A stretch of DNA of 64,000 bases from Brevibacterium sp. RIT 803 (lineage in GTDB: Bacteria; Actinomycetota; Actinomycetes; Actinomycetales; Brevibacteriaceae), in contig NZ_JAFEMW010000001.1 of the NCBI RefSeq assembly GCF_016892625.1, forward strand, positions 620,001 through 684,000. The letters run 5' to 3'. Positions 7,101 to 15,069 of this stretch are shown piece after piece. The translations under genes and the position numbers were made by a program. Positions within the stretch are counted from its first letter, which is position 1; each line of letters opens with the position of its first letter. The notes below the pieces were generated by a model, which ran no database searches, was not told the DNA's origin, and worked only from the letters and a program-made list of their open reading frames with translations.

Positions 7101-8681
7101 TCAGGACTCGGAGACGCCGATCTTGAACCGGCGGATCTTCCCCACGCTTGTGCGCGGGAGTTCATCAATAATGTGCCATTTCCGAGGACGAGCCGAAGGC
7201 GCTAGATTCTTCTCAGCCCAGGACGACAAGCTGTCGATGTCGAGTTCGTTCGCACCACTCCGCGCGACAACGTAAGCGTGCGGAACGATATCTCGTATGG
7301 GATCCGGAGCGGCGATGACAGCGGCCTCCAAGACCCCTGGCGCCTGAGCAATCACAGCTTCCACTTCGGTCAGGCTCACGTTCTCCCCCGAAACTTTGAC
7401 GACGTCGTCGACCCTGCCGACGAATGACAGATCCCCGATCTCGTCCGATTTCGCCAGATCACCCGTCAACAGCCATTCGACGCCTGAGTCGTCAGTCAGA
7501 AAGCTCCGAGAGGTCGTGACCGTATCGTCAAGGTATTCGAGAAACAGGTCCTTGCCGCGGGTACCTGCCACAGCAATCATCCCGGGCACGTCCCCTGTGA
7601 CCTCGTCTCGAGTTACAGGGTCGAGCAACTTCACAGCTCGACCTGGCAGAGGACGACCGATCCGGTCTGGCCGGGGAGGCTGCGAACGATCGTATGAGAC
7701 TATCGCGATCGTCTCTGTCATGCCATATAGCTGTCTGGGCAGCACCCCCGCCAGCTGACTGAATTCCTGATGATGAGCAGGCGCAAGATTCTGCGCGTAC
7801 CAGACGTGTTCGAGCTTGAGAGGCTCTGTGGCGCCTGGCGTGCGTGCCAGAATCATCCGAATCGGAGCAGCAAACAGACTGGCATGAGTGACACCAAGCT
7901 CTCTGGCCTGCTCAACCCAACGACTTGCCGAAAAGCTCGCCGTCATGGCGACCGATGCCCCCACTCTGATCGCCGAGGCGAAACAGTAGTACTGCGCATT
8001 CGCATGGAAGAGCGGCAGGGTCACGAACCACCGGTGATACGGGTCCAGCGCAGCAGCCTCGGCCATTTCCGTCGCGACCTTGAGATAGTTTCCTTGGGTC
8101 AGCACCACACCTTTGGGCTGTGAAGTCGTGCCTGAGGTGAACATGACTGCCAAGCGGTCTGTGGGATCGTGTGTCAGTTCTAGCGCCGAGGTCGAGGTGT
8201 TGCCCATCAGTGCTCCACCTGCGGAAACATCTGCCGAGGACTCTCCAAGTTCGACGATTGGCATCGTAATAACCTGCGATTGCGCGCCGGCTCGATAGTC
8301 TGCGCCTCTTTCACTGCCGCAAATGCCAAGGGCTGGCGTGACGCGACCGATCTGCGATGCGATGTCTCGAGACGATGCAGCTGGGTCGGACGGAACCATC
8401 CACGCACCGATCTTTGCGATAGCCAACCAGAGTGCGACGAACGCTGGACAGTTCTTCAGACACAGATGCACCGAATCTCCAGCATGAACGCCGTGTTCAT
8501 CGAGTCTGCCTGCGACCTTGTCGACGATGCTGGAGAATTCGCCATAAGTCCATTCGGAAATAGCTCCGTCGTCGTCACGGAACCTGAGGAACAGCCGTGC
8601 ACTGTGCTGCGCCACGGTGTTGTCCCAGAGCAGTGAGAAGGTATCTGCGGAAAGGGACGGGCGCTTCGAAATCACGGTCAT
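7101..8681 (-). CDS. Acyl-CoA ligase (AMP-binding, CaiC-like)
   Basis: A 526-residue adenylate-forming enzyme that activates a carboxylic acid with ATP and couples it to coenzyme A. Visible motifs in order are the phosphate loop MFTSGTTSQPKGVV (residues 180-193), the adenine-binding region with QLYGMTETIAIVSY, the WLLTGDLAKSDEIGDL hinge segment, GRVDDVVKVSGENVS, and near the C terminus the catalytic lysine in TSVGKIRRFKIG. The overall pattern resembles crotonobetaine/carnitine-CoA ligase and related medium-chain or aromatic acid ligases; the substrate is not determined. GGAG lies eight bases before ATG 8681. It sits between a PucR-type regulator and an MHS importer, so uptake and activation of one organic acid is likely. 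No dehydrogenase or hydratase for further breakdown is nearby. Confidence 0.85.
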   Translation of the reverse strand: MTVISKRPSLSADTFSLLWDNTVAQHSARLFLRFRDDDGAISEWTYGEFSSIVDKVAGRLDEHGVHAGDSVHLCLKNCPAFVALWLAIAKIGAWMVPSDPAASSRDIASQIGRVTPALGICGSERGADYRAGAQSQVITMPIVELGESSADVSAGGALMGNTSTSALELTHDPTDRLAVMFTSGTTSQPKGVVLTQGNYLKVATEMAEAAALDPYHRWFVTLPLFHANAQYYCFASAIRVGASVAMTASFSASRWVEQARELGVTHASLFAAPIRMILARTPGATEPLKLEHVWYAQNLAPAHHQEFSQLAGVLPRQLYGMTETIAIVSYDRSQPPRPDRIGRPLPGRAVKLLDPVTRDEVTGDVPGMIAVAGTRGKDLFLEYLDDTVTTSRSFLTDDSGVEWLLTGDLAKSDEIGDLSFVGRVDDVVKVSGENVSLTEVEAVIAQAPGVLEAAVIAAPDPIRDIVPHAYVVARSGANELDIDSLSSWAEKNLAPSARPRKWHIIDELPRTSVGKIRRFKIGVSES

Positions 8682-8710
8682 GCTGTGGCTCCACTGTCAT
8701 CGTTGACGTC

Positions 8711-8751
8711 TTGCGAACTTGTTGATCGTCACAATCATTGCAGGTTCGCAA
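8711..8751. promoter_or_regulatory. Inverted repeat upstream of the acyl-CoA ligase
   Basis: TTGCGAAC (8711-8718) and GTTCGCAA (8744-8751) are exact inverses whose centres are 33 bp apart, about three helical turns. They lie 30-70 bp before the ligase start. This is the expected place for an activator or repressor; the adjacent PucR-type protein is the obvious candidate. Confidence 0.45.
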
Positions 8752-8816
8752 TTGAGCTGATAGGTCGAAGTCTCCGAATTTTCACGGTCACAGTTAGAGA
8801 AATCTCTATAAATCAT

Positions 8817-9971
8817 TCATTTGGAGTCCGGGTTCGTAGCGAATCCACTGTCGTATGCCTCCAACGCCCACCGCAATCCGAAGAGCTCATCGATTCCGTG
8901 CTCGAAGCCTCCAGTCAGATCGCTGAACTTCTGCAGACGGTATCGGACAGTGTTCTCATGCACGTTCAGTTCTTTCGAAGTCTGCCTCACAGAGAACGAT
9001 GCTCTCAGCCATGTACGAAGTGTTTCCAGAATGTCGCGGCCAGCGGCAGTGGCCGGACTGAGAGGACTTATGTACCGGTGGATCAGATACTCATTGATGT
9101 CCGTGGAATCCGGCACAGCCAGCTTCCAGGCATACGATTCCATACTGTGAACCCCTGACTGTTCTTTGCGTGCCAGCTTCCAGACCTGCTCACAGACTCG
9201 CGCCGACCTGACAAGGTGCATCAGTGGTGCGAATGGGCCGATCGCTAAGGGCACTTCCGATACTGTGACGGTCGGGGTTCGAGCAACGATGGCGACAACT
9301 CGAAGGTCGATCTGCGCAACCAGAGCCTGCGCTCGAGCTGTCGAGCCCGACGACTTCACATCACGGATGATCTTCTCGACGTCATTGCCAGAGGCCGGGA
9401 TGGCCGCAACAGCATAGACTCCATCAATGTCCATACCGTGCTTCTTCGCCCGCTGCCTAGTGTCCTCGTCAATGACGGAATCTGTCGTCAACTTGCGCAC
9501 CAATGAACCGATTTCGAATGACTGCTTCATCGCTTCAGTGCCCGCTCGGTAGCGGTACTCTGCCGCAGCTCCAGCGGTGAACCAATCACCAAGACGCCAC
9601 AGCAGTGTGGCCCCGTCCAGCGTGTTCTGGGGATCAAGACCGGCAACTGTAGCCTTTGAGATAAACGACTCGTGCGTGGCGCTCAAGCTGATTCGGTAGG
9701 CCCGTATTATGTCCTCAATGGGCACGTTCTCGTCAATCCGAGCACGGGTAGTCGCCCTGTGCTCGGCGTTCTCTGAAACCGCGGGAATCTGCCGAGAGAT
9801 CAAGACGTCCACAGCGCGCCGGGCATTTGTCCTCACTGAAGCAAGCAGTTCATCTCGGGGTACCCCCACGTAGGTTGCCAGCTCCCCATAAATCCGAGAG
9901 GCTGCAAGTTCAGCAATGCTGTCTTCATCCTCTCGGATCCTGAGGGCGACTTCCGGCAGCGCCGAGCTCAC
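8817..9971 (-). CDS. PucR/CdaR-type transcriptional regulator
   Basis: A 384-residue cytoplasmic regulator. The C terminus carries the PucR-type helix-turn-helix, with LRTWLRASFSVRQTSKEL followed by NVHENTVRYRLQKFSDLTG (about residues 320-355). The middle resembles the GGDEF-like domain common in this family (residues about 160-290). The N-terminal third is helical and belongs to the RsbT-co-antagonist-like regions seen in many PucR members. GTG 9971 has AAAGAG upstream. These regulators usually sense the substrate of an adjacent catabolic operon, here probably the acid handled by the ligase and MHS transporter on the same strand. The 135-bp gap to the ligase holds an inverted repeat. Confidence 0.85.
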   Translation of the reverse strand: MSSALPEVALRIREDEDSIAELAASRIYGELATYVGVPRDELLASVRTNARRAVDVLISRQIPAVSENAEHRATTRARIDENVPIEDIIRAYRISLSATHESFISKATVAGLDPQNTLDGATLLWRLGDWFTAGAAAEYRYRAGTEAMKQSFEIGSLVRKLTTDSVIDEDTRQRAKKHGMDIDGVYAVAAIPASGNDVEKIIRDVKSSGSTARAQALVAQIDLRVVAIVARTPTVTVSEVPLAIGPFAPLMHLVRSARVCEQVWKLARKEQSGVHSMESYAWKLAVPDSTDINEYLIHRYISPLSPATAAGRDILETLRTWLRASFSVRQTSKELNVHENTVRYRLQKFSDLTGGFEHGIDELFGLRWALEAYDSGFATNPDSK

Positions 9972-10020
9972 GTCAGCTCTTTAGATTTCACCACGACAGT
10001 CCTGCGCGGTCGGTGTTCCA

Positions 10021-11163
10021 TCACGACTGCGACGTCACGCCGATCGAGTCGAGTGCGGTTTCAAGGCGGGAGATCGAGCCGTCGATGTCGCCGAGCTTGT
10101 CGAGGCCGAACAGGCCGATTCGGAAGGTGGAGAAGTCTTCGGGCTCGTCGCAATGCAGGGGCACGCCGGCAGCGATCTGAACGCCGGCTTCCTTGAACTG
10201 AGCACCGGTGGCCAGCTGCGGGTTGTCCGTGTGGACGACGACCACGCTGGGCGAAGCGAATTCCGGTGCCGCAACCGAAGGCAGTCCGCGATCGGCGAAG
10301 ACCTTGCGGACCCGGTCGCCGAGTTCGAACTGTGCGGCGGCGAGCTTGTCGAAGCCGCGTTCCTTCGTCTCGAGCATGATGGCGGCATTGTGCGCGAGCG
10401 AGTCGGTGGGCATGGTCGCGTGGTACGGCGCCCGGCCTGCTTCGTATTCGTCGGCGATGAACAGCCACTTCTTCAGGTCCATGGCGAAGCTCGTCGAGGT
10501 GGACTCATCGACGGCGGCGCGGCCGGCTTCGCTGAGCATGACGTAGCCGGCGCAGGGCGAACCGCTCCAGCCTTTCTGCGGCGCGCTGATGAGGACGTCG
10601 ACGCCCAGCTTCTCCTGTGAGGCCCAGACTGCACCCGAGGCGATGCAGTCGAGGACGAAGACACCACCCACGCTGTGGACCGCGTCGCTGACCTGGCGCA
10701 CGTAGTCGTCCGGCAGAAGCATGCCTGAGGCGGTTTCGATGTGAGGAGCGAACACGACGGCCGGGCGCTCGCGCTCGATGGCGGCGACCACCTTGGCGAT
10801 GGGGGCAGGAGCCCAGGCCGACTGGTGCTCGTCACTGAGAGGCGACGCCTTGAGCACGGTTGTCTCGCTGGCGATGGATCCTGCGTCGAGGATCTGTGAC
10901 CAGCGGAAGGAGAACAGGCCGTTGCGGACCACAAGGCACTTCTTGCCCGTCGCGATCTGCCTGGCCACTGACTCCATGGCATAGCTGCCACCACCGGGGA
11001 CGATGGCGACGCTGTGCGCGTCGTAGGCCTCGCGCAGGATGCGGTTGATGTCCTGCATGACGGACACGAACCGACCCGACATGTGGTTGAGTGATCGGTC
11101 GGTGAAGACCACCGAGTATTCGAGCAGGCCGTCTGGATCGATATCTTCATGTGGCAGAGTCAT
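10021..11163 (-). CDS. Class V aminotransferase (PLP-dependent)
   Basis: A 380-residue fold-type I PLP enzyme of the alanine-glyoxylate / serine-glyoxylate aminotransferase group. The cofactor lysine is Lys197 in LISAPQKGWSG and the pyridine-nitrogen aspartate is Asp172 in FVLDCIASGAVW. The N-terminal VPGGGSYAMESVARQ (residues 55-69) matches the cofactor phosphate-binding turn that in homologues reads G-S-G-T-x-A-x-E. Substitution of the usual threonine by tyrosine is a small peculiarity. The amino donor and acceptor are not clear; serine, alanine or 2-aminoethylphosphonate are used by relatives. The gene is monocistronic and has no evident link to the flanking loci. Confidence 0.8.
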   Translation of the reverse strand: MTLPHEDIDPDGLLEYSVVFTDRSLNHMSGRFVSVMQDINRILREAYDAHSVAIVPGGGSYAMESVARQIATGKKCLVVRNGLFSFRWSQILDAGSIASETTVLKASPLSDEHQSAWAPAPIAKVVAAIERERPAVVFAPHIETASGMLLPDDYVRQVSDAVHSVGGVFVLDCIASGAVWASQEKLGVDVLISAPQKGWSGSPCAGYVMLSEAGRAAVDESTSTSFAMDLKKWLFIADEYEAGRAPYHATMPTDSLAHNAAIMLETKERGFDKLAAAQFELGDRVRKVFADRGLPSVAAPEFASPSVVVVHTDNPQLATGAQFKEAGVQIAAGVPLHCDEPEDFSTFRIGLFGLDKLGDIDGSISRLETALDSIGVTSQS

Positions 11164-11262
11164 GTCACCAACATTGCCACGTTCGGCGATTTTGGGCCAC
11201 TGCCGCTCAGCTGCAGAGACGTCGCCGCGGACGAGACGTTCCAGCGGCGGCGACCTCGGTGA

Positions 11263-12804
11263 TCACAGCTGCACCTCGCTGCGATCACCCGACCACAGCG
11301 TATGGAAGGTTCCGGGGCGATCAGTGCGCCCGTAGGTGTGGGACCCGAAGAAGTCCCGCTGGCCCTGCACCAGCGCCGCCGAGGCTCTGGAGGTGCGGAT
11401 GCCGTCGAAATACGACAGCGCCGAGGCCAGGGCTGGAATCGGCACGCCAGAGGAGGCGGCATCGGCGACCGTATCCCGCAGAGCCTGTTGTCCGGAGTTG
11501 AGCGAATCCCGGAAATACGCAGCGCCCAGCAGTGAGCTCAGATTCGGTTCGACGTCGAAGGCTTCCGTGATCCGGTCGAGGAATCTGGCCCGGATGATGC
11601 AACCCGCCCTCCAGATCCTGGCAACCTCACCGAGTTGCGTGTTCCAGCCGTGCTCCTGCGCTCCCGCGGCGATCTCGTGGAAGCCCTGCACGTAGGCGAG
11701 GATCTTTCCCGTGAACAGCGCTTGCCGCACGGTCTCAATGACCGTGTCATGGTCGACCACCGCCGAGGTGGGGGCATCGTCGTGCGCCGAATCGCGGGCT
11801 TCCTCGAACGCCGAGGTGACCGTCGAAGGACCGTCCAACGCCGTCCCGGAGGAACGCAGCACGGAGGCCGCGGATAGGGACCTGGCCGAGACCGCCTCGG
11901 CGATGGTGGCGACAGGTACGCCGAGGTCAAGGCCCGTCTTCACCGTCCAGCCGCCTGTCCCCTTGGCTCCGGCAGAATCGGCGATGATGTCGACGAACGG
12001 CTCGCCTGTGGCTGCATCGGTGTGGTCGAGGACCTCGGCGGTGATTTCGATGAGATAGGACTCGAGATCTCCTCGGTTCCATTCTCTGAAGACCTCTGCG
12101 ATCTCAGGAGGGGTGAGGCCGAGCCTGCTCCTCAGAAGTGCGAAGGCCTCGGCGATGAGCTGCATATCTGCGTACTCGATCCCATTGTGGATCATCTTGA
12201 CGAAGTGGCCGGCACCATCGGTGCCCACGTGCGCGATGCACGATTCCGGGTCCGCCTGGGCGCTTCGCCCGTCGCCGGGTTCGGCACGAGCCACGGTGGA
12301 TTCGGCACGCGCGGCGATGGGTTCGAGAATGGGCTGCAGTCGTGACCACGCGGATTCGGTGCCGCCGACCATCATCGATGGCCCCTCAAGCGCACCGACC
12401 TCTCCCCCGGAGATGCCGACCCCGACGAATTCGATGCCGGCTTTGCCCGCGGTCTCACCGCGGGCGATCGTGTCCGTAAACAGCGAGTTTCCGCCGTCGA
12501 CGATGATGTCTCCGGGTTCGAACACCTGCAGCAGGTCGCTGATCGCCGAGTCCGTGGCCGGGCCGGCGTTGACCATGAGGATCGCCACGCGAGGACCCGA
12601 CAGTTTGCTGGCCAGGTCCGCCGGCGATGAGGCGACGAGGAAATCCGCTCCGTGATGCTCGGCCGCCAGTGCTCGAGCTCGGTCGACGTCGCGGTCGTAG
12701 ATGGCGACTCGCGCTCCGGTCCGGCCGGTCAGATTCCGTGCGAGGTTTCGTGCGAGGTTCGAGCCCATCACTCCGGTGCCGATCACGCCCACTTCCGCGG
12801 TCAT
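11263..12804 (-). CDS. gnd: 6-phosphogluconate dehydrogenase, decarboxylating
   Basis: A 513-residue enzyme that oxidises 6-phosphogluconate to ribulose 5-phosphate and CO2. The nucleotide-binding GVIGTGVMGSNLA spans residues 6-18, and the substrate block GHFVKMIHNGIEYADMQ contains the catalytic Lys203. The C-terminal all-helical domain is complete. ATG 12804 is chosen from AGAGGA eight bases upstream. Compared with the standard enzyme there is an extra segment of about 20 residues at 167-189, where ARAESTV is followed by ARAEPGD; it comes from the 21-bp tandem repeat at 12271-12312. The gene diverges from gluconokinase and gluconate permease across a shared operator, so it acts as the gluconate catabolic enzyme as well as in the pentose phosphate pathway. 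Confidence 0.93.
   Translation of the reverse strand: MTAEVGVIGTGVMGSNLARNLARNLTGRTGARVAIYDRDVDRARALAAEHHGADFLVASSPADLASKLSGPRVAILMVNAGPATDSAISDLLQVFEPGDIIVDGGNSLFTDTIARGETAGKAGIEFVGVGISGGEVGALEGPSMMVGGTESAWSRLQPILEPIAARAESTVARAEPGDGRSAQADPESCIAHVGTDGAGHFVKMIHNGIEYADMQLIAEAFALLRSRLGLTPPEIAEVFREWNRGDLESYLIEITAEVLDHTDAATGEPFVDIIADSAGAKGTGGWTVKTGLDLGVPVATIAEAVSARSLSAASVLRSSGTALDGPSTVTSAFEEARDSAHDDAPTSAVVDHDTVIETVRQALFTGKILAYVQGFHEIAAGAQEHGWNTQLGEVARIWRAGCIIRARFLDRITEAFDVEPNLSSLLGAAYFRDSLNSGQQALRDTVADAASSGVPIPALASALSYFDGIRTSRASAALVQGQRDFFGSHTYGRTDRPGTFHTLWSGDRSEVQL
12271..12312. repeat. 21-bp in-frame tandem repeat inside gnd
   Basis: Two 21-bp units lie at 12271-12291 and 12292-12312 and share TTCGGCACG plus flanking matches. 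They encode the seven-residue repeat ARAESTV / ARAEPGD and keep the reading frame. The segment is absent from typical 6-phosphogluconate dehydrogenases. Confidence 0.55.
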
Positions 12805-12841
12805 ACCCAATCCTCTTCCTCGTGGCTGATAGTCATGGCTG

Positions 12842-12877
12842 CCAGTTACGGCGAAATGTCCAGTCACGGCGAATTGT
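12842..12877. repeat. 18-bp tandem repeat in the gnd leader
   Basis: CCAGTTACGGCGAAATGT (12842-12859) is followed directly by CCAGTCACGGCGAATTGT (12860-12877), 16 of 18 bases identical. It lies between the divergent operator and the gnd ribosome site, so on the minus strand it is probably in the untranslated leader. Confidence 0.7.
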
Positions 12878-12926
12878 CGCAGCTGACAGGCTCTCGCAGC
12901 GGTTGACAGTTTCACCCGTCTCATTT

Positions 12927-12942
12927 AGATTTCTATAAATCT
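12927..12942. promoter_or_regulatory. Palindromic operator between gnd and gntK
   Basis: AGATTT-CTAT-AAATCT is a perfect palindrome in an AT-rich island of the divergent promoter. Flanking TCATT and AATGA extend the dyad imperfectly. The position fits control of both gnd and gntK-gntP, and the GntR/FCD protein at 15069-15845 is the likely ligand-responsive repressor. That link is inferred. Confidence 0.55.
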
Positions 12943-12998
12943 GATTTAATGAGTGCAGTTTAGCAATGTCATCATATTTTTACGAGAGGCCAACTGAG

Positions 12999-13496
12999 AT
13001 GGATCTTCCCCCGCTTGTCATCATGGGGGTGTCCGGCACGGGGAAGACACTGATCGGTCGCCGCTTGGCTGCAGAGCTCGGAGCCGCATTCGTCGACGCC
13101 GACGATCTCCACAGCCAGGACAACAAGTCCAAGATGCGCGCCGGAGTCCCTCTCGACGATGAGGACCGGTGGCCGTGGCTGAAGTCCGTGGCCAGTGAGC
13201 TGACTGAGACTCCACCTCCCATCGTCGCCTGTTCCGCTCTGCGACGCAGCTATCGTGACTACCTGAGGGCACAAGCGCCAACAACCTTCTTCGTCCATCT
13301 CACCGGGAACCGCGAGATCATCGTCGAGCATCTCGCGCGGCGTTCACACGAATTCATGTCACCGACCCTTGTCGACTCCCAACTGGACACGCTGGAACCG
13401 CTCACCGTCGAGGAAGCACATTTCCTTGCGCCCATCGATCTGTCTCCCGCCGAGGTGAGTCGATACATCATCGAGCGTCTCCCCCACACCACCTGA
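12999..13496 (+). CDS. gntK: Gluconokinase
   Basis: A 165-residue kinase that converts gluconate to 6-phosphogluconate with ATP. The P-loop reads GVSGTGKT (residues 10-17), followed by the family blocks AFVDADDLHSQDNKSKMRAG and PLDDEDRWPWL, and CSALRRSYRDYLR. The length equals the GntK family. ATG 12999 is preferred because it starts at the conserved beginning of the fold and GAGAGG lies upstream; ATG 12966 would add eleven unusual residues. It is followed after 51 bp by the gluconate permease, and the two very probably form one transcript driven from the divergent operator region. The end of the gene overlaps a 21-bp-period duplication. Confidence 0.92.
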   Translation: MDLPPLVIMGVSGTGKTLIGRRLAAELGAAFVDADDLHSQDNKSKMRAGVPLDDEDRWPWLKSVASELTETPPPIVACSALRRSYRDYLRAQAPTTFFVHLTGNREIIVEHLARRSHEFMSPTLVDSQLDTLEPLTVEEAHFLAPIDLSPAEVSRYIIERLPHTT

Positions 13497-13525
13497 GCAC
13501 TGTCCACCACCACCTGACCACTGAC
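13487..13525. repeat. Tandem duplication spanning the gntK stop codon
   Basis: CACCACCTGAGCACTGTC (13487-13504) recurs as CACCACCTGACCACTGAC (13508-13525), 21 bp later, with 16 of 18 bases identical. The TGA in the first copy is the gntK stop codon and the second copy places another TGA at the same phase. Confidence 0.6.
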
Positions 13526-13547
13526 GAACCTCAAGGAAGAGGAAATT

Positions 13548-14951
13548 GTGACCGAGATCGAACTCAACTGGACGCTGTCGGCCCCGGCCCTGCTCGGTAT
13601 CGCCGCAGCAGCCATCGTGGTGCTGCTCATCCTCATCATCCGCTTCAGGCTTCATGCCTTCATCGCGCTCGTCGTAGTCAGTGTGGTCACTGCTCTGGCC
13701 GCGGGAATCGCCCCCGGGGATCTGGTCCCCGTCATGTACGACGGCTTCGGGTCCACCCTTGCCAGCGTCGCACTCCTCGTGGGGCTCGGGGCCATGCTCG
13801 GGAGGATGCTTGAACTCTCGGGTGGGGCACAGGTGCTCACGGATGCGCTCATCAAGGCTTTCGGAGAGAAGCGTGCGCCGTTGGCCTTGGGACTGACCTC
13901 GCTGCTGTTCGGCTTCCCGATCTTCTTTGATGCCGGCCTGGTCGTCATGCTGCCGATCATCTTCACGGTGGCCAACCGCCTCGGCGGATCCCTGCTTCTC
14001 TACGCCATGCCATCGGCGATCGCGTTCTCGGCCATGCACATCTTCGTCCCTCCGCATCCCGGGCCCGTGGCCGCATCCGGACTTCTGGGCGCAAACGTCG
14101 GACTCGTCCTCATCTGCGGTCTGATCATCGCTATGCCGGCCTGGTACCTGTGCGGGTATCTGTTCGGGCTCTTCATCGGGAAGCGAATCGAGGTCTCGGT
14201 TCCCTCGCTCCTGGCCCACGATCCAGCCGAGGAGTTCGCCGACTTCAGGTCCTCACCCACACTCTCAACGGTTCTCGTCCTGCTTGCCCTTCCGCTAGTG
14301 CTCATCTTCCTCAACACCGGCCTCAACTTCGCTGGTGAGGCCGGCTGGGTCGATGCCGAGTCCACTCTGATCACTTCGCTGCGCATGCTCGGTGAGACTC
14401 CGATCGCTCTGCTCATCACGGTAGTGGCGGCCATGTGGCTGCTGGGGTGGCGGAAGAAGAAGGGCAGAGGCATGGTCGAGAACATCGTCGACTCGGCTCT
14501 GGGACCAGTCTGCTCGATCATCCTCATCACCGGAGCCGGTGGCATGTTCGGCGGTGTGCTGCGAACCAGCGGGATCGGTGATTCCATCGCCGATTCTCTG
14601 GCGGCCCTGGGGCTGCCGGTCATCGTGGCCGGATTCGTCATCGCCGCGATCGTGCGCATCGCCCAAGGTTCAGCCACGGTCGCGCTCACAACTGCGGCGG
14701 CACTCATGCAGCCGGTCGTCGTCGGCAATCCGGACTTCTCGAGCCTGCAGGTCGTGGCCATCGTGCTGTCCCTGGCCGCAGGCTCCGTGGTCGCCAGCCA
14801 CGTCAACGATTCGGGCTTCTGGCTGGTCTCCCGGTTCTTCGGCATGGACACGAAGACCACTCTGAAGACCTGGACCGTGGCTCAGACCATCCTCGGGCTG
14901 GTCGGCTTCGCCCTCAGCCTCGCCCTCTACGGTGTCGTCAGCGCATTCTGA
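13548..14951 (+). CDS. gntP: Gluconate permease, GntP family
   Basis: A 467-residue membrane protein with about 12-14 hydrophobic spans, the length of GntP/GntT-type gluconate:H+ symporters. Family hallmarks include VMYDGFGSTLASVALLVGLG, GFPIFFDAGLVVMLPI, MHIFVPPHPGPVAAS, RIAQGSATVALTTAAALM and SHVNDSGFWLVSRFFGMD. The start is GTG with AAGGAAGAGG at good spacing. Together with gntK upstream it takes up and phosphorylates gluconate, delivering 6-phosphogluconate to the divergent gnd product. Relatives can carry other sugar acids such as idonate or fructuronate, but the context favours gluconate. Confidence 0.93.
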   Translation: MTEIELNWTLSAPALLGIAAAAIVVLLILIIRFRLHAFIALVVVSVVTALAAGIAPGDLVPVMYDGFGSTLASVALLVGLGAMLGRMLELSGGAQVLTDALIKAFGEKRAPLALGLTSLLFGFPIFFDAGLVVMLPIIFTVANRLGGSLLLYAMPSAIAFSAMHIFVPPHPGPVAASGLLGANVGLVLICGLIIAMPAWYLCGYLFGLFIGKRIEVSVPSLLAHDPAEEFADFRSSPTLSTVLVLLALPLVLIFLNTGLNFAGEAGWVDAESTLITSLRMLGETPIALLITVVAAMWLLGWRKKKGRGMVENIVDSALGPVCSIILITGAGGMFGGVLRTSGIGDSIADSLAALGLPVIVAGFVIAAIVRIAQGSATVALTTAAALMQPVVVGNPDFSSLQVVAIVLSLAAGSVVASHVNDSGFWLVSRFFGMDTKTTLKTWTVAQTILGLVGFALSLALYGVVSAF

Positions 14952-14994
14952 CCAGCCGGTCTGAGGGGCGGTCAGCCTGTCCGTAGAGTCGAGA

Positions 14995-15069
14995 CAGCCT
15001 GGTCTGCCTGGAGGATCGCCAGCCTAGCCTGCCTGGAGGATCGTCAGCCTGGTCTGGCCCAAGGGTCGT
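14995..15069. repeat. 25-bp tandem repeat (3 copies) ending in the regulator stop codon
   Basis: Three 25-bp units lie at 14995-15019, 15020-15044 and 15045-15069, filling most of the gap between the convergent gntP and the GntR regulator. Each starts CAGCCT; the first two share GCCTGGAGGATCG. On the minus strand the stop codon region of the regulator (GGACTGACGACC) corresponds to the unit sequence GGCTGACGATCC, so the array is in phase with that stop. More decayed copies may continue to 14960. Confidence 0.7.
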
